Assembly (NCBI GenBank): GCA_937952305.1 | Contig: CALFZO010000116.1 | Location: 1 to 64,000, forward strand | From: an uncultured Anaerolineales bacterium | GTDB taxonomy: Bacteria; Chloroflexota; Anaerolineae; Anaerolineales; UBA6663 | Length of the DNA: 64,000 nt | Direction of reading: 5' to 3' | Shown: piece after piece, positions 60,067-64,000 of the stretch | How the letters are laid out: every line of letters begins with the position of its first letter | Position numbering within the stretch: position 1 is the first letter of the stretch | Made by a program: the position numbers and the translations under genes | Notes under the pieces: model-generated | The model's input: the letters and a program-made list of their open reading frames with translations, nothing else | Databases searched by the model: none | What the model was told of the DNA's origin: nothing

Positions 60067-61566
60067 ATGCGCTCTTCCAATACCTTGCTGTTTGTGCGCG
60101 GCGTGCTGCTGATGGCGGTCGCGATCGCCGTCTTCTTCGGCCTCGAACTGGCTTTGGATGTGGCCGGCGGCGGCTACCCGCTTGACCGGCTGGCCTTCTT
60201 CGACGTGGCGGACGCCCGCCACTTCAACAACCTCCTCAACCGCAGCCTCAACCAGCTGCTCGGCGTCGTCTTCACCACCGTCGCCATCGCCGTGCCGCTG
60301 ACGGCCAACCTGTATTCGCTTAAGTTCTTGGAGTTCTTCATCCAGGACCGCGTCAACGCCGCCGTGCTGATCCTGGCCGTGCTGGTCAACCTGGGCAACA
60401 CCTGGGCCGGCTACGCGCTCAAGGCCAACCAGATCCCGGTGCTGCAGCTCAACTTCATCTTCCTGCTCAGCATCGTGAGCTTCGCCCTGCTCTTCCCGTA
60501 CCTGTACTACATCTTCCGCTTCCTGCACCCCAGCACGCTCCTGGCGCGGCTGGAGAACGAGAACGTCTCCGACCTGCGCGCGGCCAGCCGGCGGCCGGGG
60601 ATCAAGCGCGGCGAAGTGGCGGCCAACCTTGAGCACCTGGCCAACATCGCCCTGCGCTCAGTGGAACGCGGCGACCGCAACACCGCGATCGAAGGTGTCC
60701 TGGCGCTGGAGCGCGCGCTGCGCCACTATTGGACCGTGAAGCCCGGCCTGCCCCCGGCCTGGTTCGAGGCCGACCAGAACTTCTTCCTGGGGTTCTCGTC
60801 CGCGGCCGTAGACGACCTGACGGCCAGCCGCAGCTGGGTGGAGATGAAGCTGTTCGGCCAACTGCAGCAGGTCGTCGGCGCCGCCATCGGCCGGATGCCG
60901 GACGTCACCAGCACCTGCGCCAAGAGCCTGCGCAAGCTCGGCCTGGAAGCCGCCGCCCGCTCCGATCCGGCCCTGCGCGAGCTGGTGGCCGAGTACTTCA
61001 ACACTCTGATCCGCCTGGCGCTCAACCGCCGCGACGCGCGGGCCGTGTTCACGGTCTTCGACCAGTACCGCCTGTTCGCCGAGACCATCAACGCGGAGTA
61101 CCCCGACCTGGCCCTGGAGATCGCGTTCTACTTCCAGTACTACGGCCAGGTGGCGCGCGACACGCAGCAGACCTTCGTGGCCGAGGCCGTGGCCTATGAC
61201 CTGGGCGCGCTCGTCCAGGCGGCCTGGAAGACCGGCGCCCCCAACCGCGAGCAATTGCTCGAACGCTTCCTGCACTACGACGAGCAGGCCCGCCATCCGC
61301 TCAAGGGCGTCAAAAAGGCGCAGGCCATCCTGGCCAGCGCCCTGCTGCAGTACGGCCAGCCGCAAGCCGCCGCCACCATCCAGGCCGCCTGGCGTCACCT
61401 GGAGCCGGACCTGGTGCGCCAGGTGCGCGACGAGTTGCTTTTCGTCCAGCGGGAGAAGTTCTGGGAGGTCAACGAGCGGCGCATGAACATCGACTACGTC
61501 CCGGCCCCGCAGCGCGAGCGCCTGCACGATTTCTTCGCCGCGCTGGAGGCCGCGGCCGGGGCGTAA
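60067..61566 (+). CDS. DUF2254-like integral membrane protein
   Basis: A 499-residue protein with four hydrophobic helices in the first third (about 8-30, 62-82, 98-120 and 128-155). About 340 residues of soluble, largely helical sequence follow, with repeat-like, TPR-resembling pairs (EHLANIALRSVERGDRNTAI, LNRRDARAVFTVFDQYRLF). The membrane part (LKFLEFFIQDRVNAAVLILAVLVN) resembles DUF2254 proteins. Function is unknown. It starts 21 bp after pncC. Confidence 0.55.
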   Translation: MRSSNTLLFVRGVLLMAVAIAVFFGLELALDVAGGGYPLDRLAFFDVADARHFNNLLNRSLNQLLGVVFTTVAIAVPLTANLYSLKFLEFFIQDRVNAAVLILAVLVNLGNTWAGYALKANQIPVLQLNFIFLLSIVSFALLFPYLYYIFRFLHPSTLLARLENENVSDLRAASRRPGIKRGEVAANLEHLANIALRSVERGDRNTAIEGVLALERALRHYWTVKPGLPPAWFEADQNFFLGFSSAAVDDLTASRSWVEMKLFGQLQQVVGAAIGRMPDVTSTCAKSLRKLGLEAAARSDPALRELVAEYFNTLIRLALNRRDARAVFTVFDQYRLFAETINAEYPDLALEIAFYFQYYGQVARDTQQTFVAEAVAYDLGALVQAAWKTGAPNREQLLERFLHYDEQARHPLKGVKKAQAILASALLQYGQPQAAATIQAAWRHLEPDLVRQVRDELLFVQREKFWEVNERRMNIDYVPAPQRERLHDFFAALEAAAGA

Positions 61567-61581
61567 GCCGGCTGACCCAAC

Positions 61582-62541
61582 ATGCGCGCCCTGGTCACCG
61601 GCAGCACCGGTTTTCTCGGCCAGCATCTCGTCCGGGAGCTGCTGGCTCACGGCTACGCCGTGACGGCGTTGGTGCGGACGTTTGAGCGCACGCGGGCCCT
61701 GCCGCGCGGCGTGCGCGCCTTCCCGGCCGACATCACCCAGCCGGAAGCACTGCGCGGCTGCCTGGCCGGCGTCGACGTGGTCTTCCACCTGGCGGCCGTC
61801 CCACTGGTGGGCGTCAAGGCCCCGGACCGGGCGCGCGTCCTGCGCATCAACGTGGACGGCACGCGCAACGTCCTGGCCCAGGCGGCGGCGGCGGGCGTGG
61901 GCCGCATCGTGCACGTCTCCAGCCTGGCCGTCTACGGGCACACTGCCGGCCGGCTCGTCGACGAGACGTACCGCCCGGGCAGCGTGGCTTTTCAGGGAGA
62001 GGCGCAGCGCACCCAGCACCTCGCCCATTTCCAGGCGGCGGCGCCGCTGCAGGCCAGCGGCGCGCCCGTGATCATCGCCTGCCTGGGCGCGCTCTATGGG
62101 CCGGGCGACCGCTCCGGCCTGGCGCGGCTGCTGCGCCGCCACGCGCGCCGCCAACTGCCGGTGCTCATCGGCCCGGACAATGCGCGCTCCTGGACGCTGG
62201 CCGCGGACGCCGCGGCCGGGCTGCGCCTGGCGGCGGAGCGCGGGCGCCTCGGCGAGGTCTATCACTTGGCCGGGCCGGCCCACACCTGGCGCGCTTTCCT
62301 GGAGGCGTGCGCGCAAGCCAGCGGCGCCCCGCCTCCTTGGCTCTGGCTCCCGTCACGGCTGGCGGCGGTCGGCGCGCAACTGCTGGCGCGCCCGGCGCCC
62401 CATTGGGCGGAGCGCCTGCGCAGCGTCGCCGGCATCACGTACCTGGGCCGCGCCGACAAAGCCGCCCAGGAATTGGGTTGGCACGCGCGTCTGCTGGCAG
62501 AGGGCCTGCCGTCGACATTCGACTGGCTGAAAGAGACTTGA
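61582..62541 (+). CDS. NAD-dependent epimerase/dehydratase (extended SDR)
   Basis: A 319-residue Rossmann enzyme. ALVTGSTGFLGQHLVREL (about 3-20) binds NAD(P); DVVFHLAAVPLVGVKAPDR and RIVHVSSLAVYG provide the SDR core. The usual catalytic YxxxK is replaced: after SSLAVYGHT the sequence reads QGEAQRTQHLAHFQA, so the canonical Tyr-Lys pair is not visible. It may be a binding protein rather than an active epimerase. It is 15 bp after the DUF2254-like gene. Confidence 0.82.
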   Translation: MRALVTGSTGFLGQHLVRELLAHGYAVTALVRTFERTRALPRGVRAFPADITQPEALRGCLAGVDVVFHLAAVPLVGVKAPDRARVLRINVDGTRNVLAQAAAAGVGRIVHVSSLAVYGHTAGRLVDETYRPGSVAFQGEAQRTQHLAHFQAAAPLQASGAPVIIACLGALYGPGDRSGLARLLRRHARRQLPVLIGPDNARSWTLAADAAAGLRLAAERGRLGEVYHLAGPAHTWRAFLEACAQASGAPPPWLWLPSRLAAVGAQLLARPAPHWAERLRSVAGITYLGRADKAAQELGWHARLLAEGLPSTFDWLKET

Positions 62542-62542
62542 C

Positions 62543-63070
62543 GTGAAACGCTGGCTGACCTTTCCCCCTGGCTCCGTCCTGTTAGGCCTCACGCTGGCCG
62601 CCCTCTCGGCGACGGTCGGCATCTGGTTCGTGCTGGCCTGGATCGGCCGCGCCCTGGCGCCGGCCACCATCATCGACCTCGAATTCGCTTGGTCGCCGGA
62701 GCGGCTCAACACGCTGACCGGCCTGTGGGGGGAGGCCGGCACCGAGGCGGCGCGGCTCTCCCTGTGGGTGGATTACCTGTTCATGCCGGCCTACGCCCTG
62801 CTCTTCGGCGGGCTGACCCTGCTGACGGCGCGCGCCGCGGCCGGCGTCTGGCAGAACCTGGGATTGTGGGCGACGGCGCTGGCGTTCGTGGCCGCCCTGT
62901 GGGATGCGCTGGAGAACACGCTGCTGCTGACCGCGCTGCCGCCGGCCAGCCCGAGCGCGCTCGCCCTGCCGGTGGCCGGCAGCGCGGCCGCGCTCAAGTT
63001 CGGGCTGCTGGCCGTCTGCCTGGTGTACCTCGGCGCGGCACAGGCGGCCCGCTGGCGGACACGCCGCTGA
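62543..63070 (+). CDS. Four-helix membrane protein of unknown function
   Basis: A 175-residue protein with four hydrophobic helices (about 11-34, 77-97, 104-128 and 142-165) and conserved-looking polar spots ERLNTLTGLWG and FVAALWDALENTLLL. No family is recognised. It starts with GTG 62543, one base after the stop of the epimerase gene, so the two are tightly coupled. Confidence 0.7.
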   Translation: MKRWLTFPPGSVLLGLTLAALSATVGIWFVLAWIGRALAPATIIDLEFAWSPERLNTLTGLWGEAGTEAARLSLWVDYLFMPAYALLFGGLTLLTARAAAGVWQNLGLWATALAFVAALWDALENTLLLTALPPASPSALALPVAGSAAALKFGLLAVCLVYLGAAQAARWRTRR

Positions 63071-63077
63071 ACGCGCC

Positions 63078-63899
63078 ATGCTTTCTTGGTGGCAGCTTCC
63101 CGTCGGTTTTGCGCTGGCCGGCCTGATCGCGGCCCTGGCCTACTGGCGCGGCTCGCTCTCGCGCTCGGGCGCCGCGGGCGCAGTGCTCATCGGCACCACG
63201 ATCTTCGGTCTGGGCGGCTGGGCGCCGGGGACCCTGCTGGTGCTGTTCTTCGTCTCGTCCAGCGCACTCTCGCACTTCAAGGAACAACGCAAGGCGGCCC
63301 TGGCTGAGAAGTTCAGCAAGGGCAGCCGCCGGGATCTGGCGCAGACGCTGGCCAACGGCGGCGCGGGCGCCCTCATCCTGGTGGCCAACACGCTTTGGCC
63401 GCACCCGTTCTGGTGGGCGGCCTACGTCGGCGCCCTGGCCACCGTCAACGCCGACACCTGGGCGACGGAGCTGGGCGTGCTCAACCGCGCCCGGCCGCGC
63501 CTGATCACGACGCTGCGCCCGGTGGAGGCCGGCACGTCCGGCGGAGTCTCCGTCACCGGCACCTTGGCGGCGCTGGGCGGCGCCGCCCTCATCGCCCTGA
63601 CTGCGGCCGGTTTCCACCTGGCCGGCGGCAGCGGCCTCGGTCCGGCGGCGGCGCTGGCCGTGGCCGGCACCCTGGCGGGCCTGTCTGGCTCACTGATCGA
63701 CTCCGCGCTCGGCGCGACGGTCCAGGCGATCTACTTCTGTGATGCCTGCGCCAAGGAGACCGAGCGCTTCCCGCGCCACCTGTGCGGCACGCCCACCCGC
63801 CCGCTGCGCGGCTGGCCCTGGCTGGACAACGACTGGGTGAACGGCCTGAGCTCCGTCCTGGGCGCCCTGCTGGCCGGGCTGCTCAGCGCCCTGCTCTGA
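63078..63899 (+). CDS. DUF92-family membrane protein (VTE6-like)
   Basis: A 273-residue membrane protein with about six helices. RGSLSRSGAAGAVLIGTTIFGLGGW at the start, ALAEKFSKGSRRDLAQTLANGGAGAL in the middle, and NADTWATELGVLNRARPRLITT with GTSGGVSVTGTLAALGG are the DUF92 hallmarks. Plant and cyanobacterial relatives phosphorylate phytyl phosphate for quinone synthesis; other prokaryotic members are uncharacterised. The C-terminus has CDACAKETERFPRHLCGT, with Cys residues that could bind metal. It is 7 bp after the preceding membrane-protein gene. Confidence 0.82.
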   Translation: MLSWWQLPVGFALAGLIAALAYWRGSLSRSGAAGAVLIGTTIFGLGGWAPGTLLVLFFVSSSALSHFKEQRKAALAEKFSKGSRRDLAQTLANGGAGALILVANTLWPHPFWWAAYVGALATVNADTWATELGVLNRARPRLITTLRPVEAGTSGGVSVTGTLAALGGAALIALTAAGFHLAGGSGLGPAAALAVAGTLAGLSGSLIDSALGATVQAIYFCDACAKETERFPRHLCGTPTRPLRGWPWLDNDWVNGLSSVLGALLAGLLSALL

Positions 63900-63922
63900 G
63901 CGGCCGGCGCCGGGACTGACCC

Positions 63923-64000
63923 ATGCAGACTCTCCATCGCCTGCGCCTGGACCGCCGCTTCATGGAGAACGTGGCGGCCTGGGAACGCCTGCCGGCGCGG
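63923..64000 (+). CDS. 5' end of an unidentified gene (possibly a DEAD/DEAH helicase-like protein)
   Basis: An ATG at 63923 opens a frame that runs off the window after 26 codons (MQTLHRLRLDRRFMENVAAW, then ERLPAR). The Leu/Arg-rich helix followed by a Trp-x-x-Leu-Pro phrase resembles the start of some large DEAD/DEAH helicases of the DUF1998 type. This is too short to prove. Confidence 0.35.
   Translation, partial: MQTLHRLRLDRRFMENVAAWERLPAR

Noticed and set aside
57610..60636. A 1008-residue protein continuing upstream of uvrC
   Set aside because: The upstream 384 codons are antisense to pncC and the next gene, and resemble nothing. ATG 59484 begins the UvrC family sequence and has its own TATAAT.

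Overview
This is one contiguous stretch of a very GC-rich bacterial chromosome, densely coding on both strands, with no rRNA, tRNA, CRISPR array or phage genes seen. Several traits point to the Chloroflexota, probably an Anaerolineae-like or related lineage. These are multiple MttB-superfamily methyltransferase paralogues, a lipoprotein with a Pro/Thr/Ala-rich linker before a beta-propeller, a CASTOR/POLLUX-type channel, an MttB/aldehyde:ferredoxin oxidoreductase/sarcosine oxidase neighbourhood, and an archaeal-style HerA-NurA pair. The assignment is an inference from gene content; no phylogenetic marker was searched.

Layout. 1-6149 (+): a peptide/nickel-type ABC importer operon (truncated permease, second permease, two ATPases fused in one chain) with an oligopeptidase B gene inside it, ending in a CBS-ACT protein. 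6163-15195: a divergent promoter, a GHMP/beta-RFAP-synthase-like protein, an EamA exporter, an MttB paralogue, two 3-hydroxyacyl-CoA dehydrogenase-family proteins, a zinc-type CDF exporter, a DsbA/FrnE-family gene whose active-site cysteine codon is TGA, an aldo/keto reductase and a GDPD phosphodiesterase. 15253-25519: a CASTOR-like channel, a frameshifted WYL regulator divergent from a GyrI-like protein, murJ, a methyltransferase, an aldo/keto reductase-epimerase pair, an ADP-ribosylglycohydrolase and a PfkB kinase. 25533-44768 (-): a long catabolic block with an ornithine-cyclodeaminase family protein, a PatB/MalY aminotransferase, an enolase-superfamily enzyme, a tungsten-type aldehyde:ferredoxin oxidoreductase, two more MttB paralogues, a sarcosine oxidase, a YbaK deacylase, a dimethylglycine-dehydrogenase-like protein, two zinc alcohol dehydrogenases, a propeller lipoprotein and a YcaQ-type DNA glycosylase. 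This block suits use of methylated amines, amino acids and the aldehydes they release. 44866-57113: acetyltransferases, a herA / HAS-barrel / nurA module interrupted by a small cassette, an OmpR-type regulator, an arginase-family protein, an S9 peptidase and a thiolase. 57114-64000: a flavin reductase, uvrC divergent from pncC, membrane proteins, an epimerase, a DUF92 protein and the first codons of a further gene.

Most notable. (1) The FrnE-like gene at 12065-12694 reads through a TGA at the first position of its CxxC motif. It is followed at the correct distance by a perfect 7-bp hairpin whose GGUCU loop matches the classic bacterial SECIS, so it is very probably a selenoprotein with a UPWC active site. 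(2) A 463-bp cassette at 48188-48650 carries a GxxExxY-family gene between GCCACGAA/TTCGTGGC terminal inverted repeats and sits inside the herA-nurA operon. A 77-bp gene-less element with the same ends lies at 34383-34459. Together they look like an autonomous/non-autonomous mobile-element pair. (3) Three genes have a -10 hexamer exactly 6 nt before ATG, indicating leaderless transcription.
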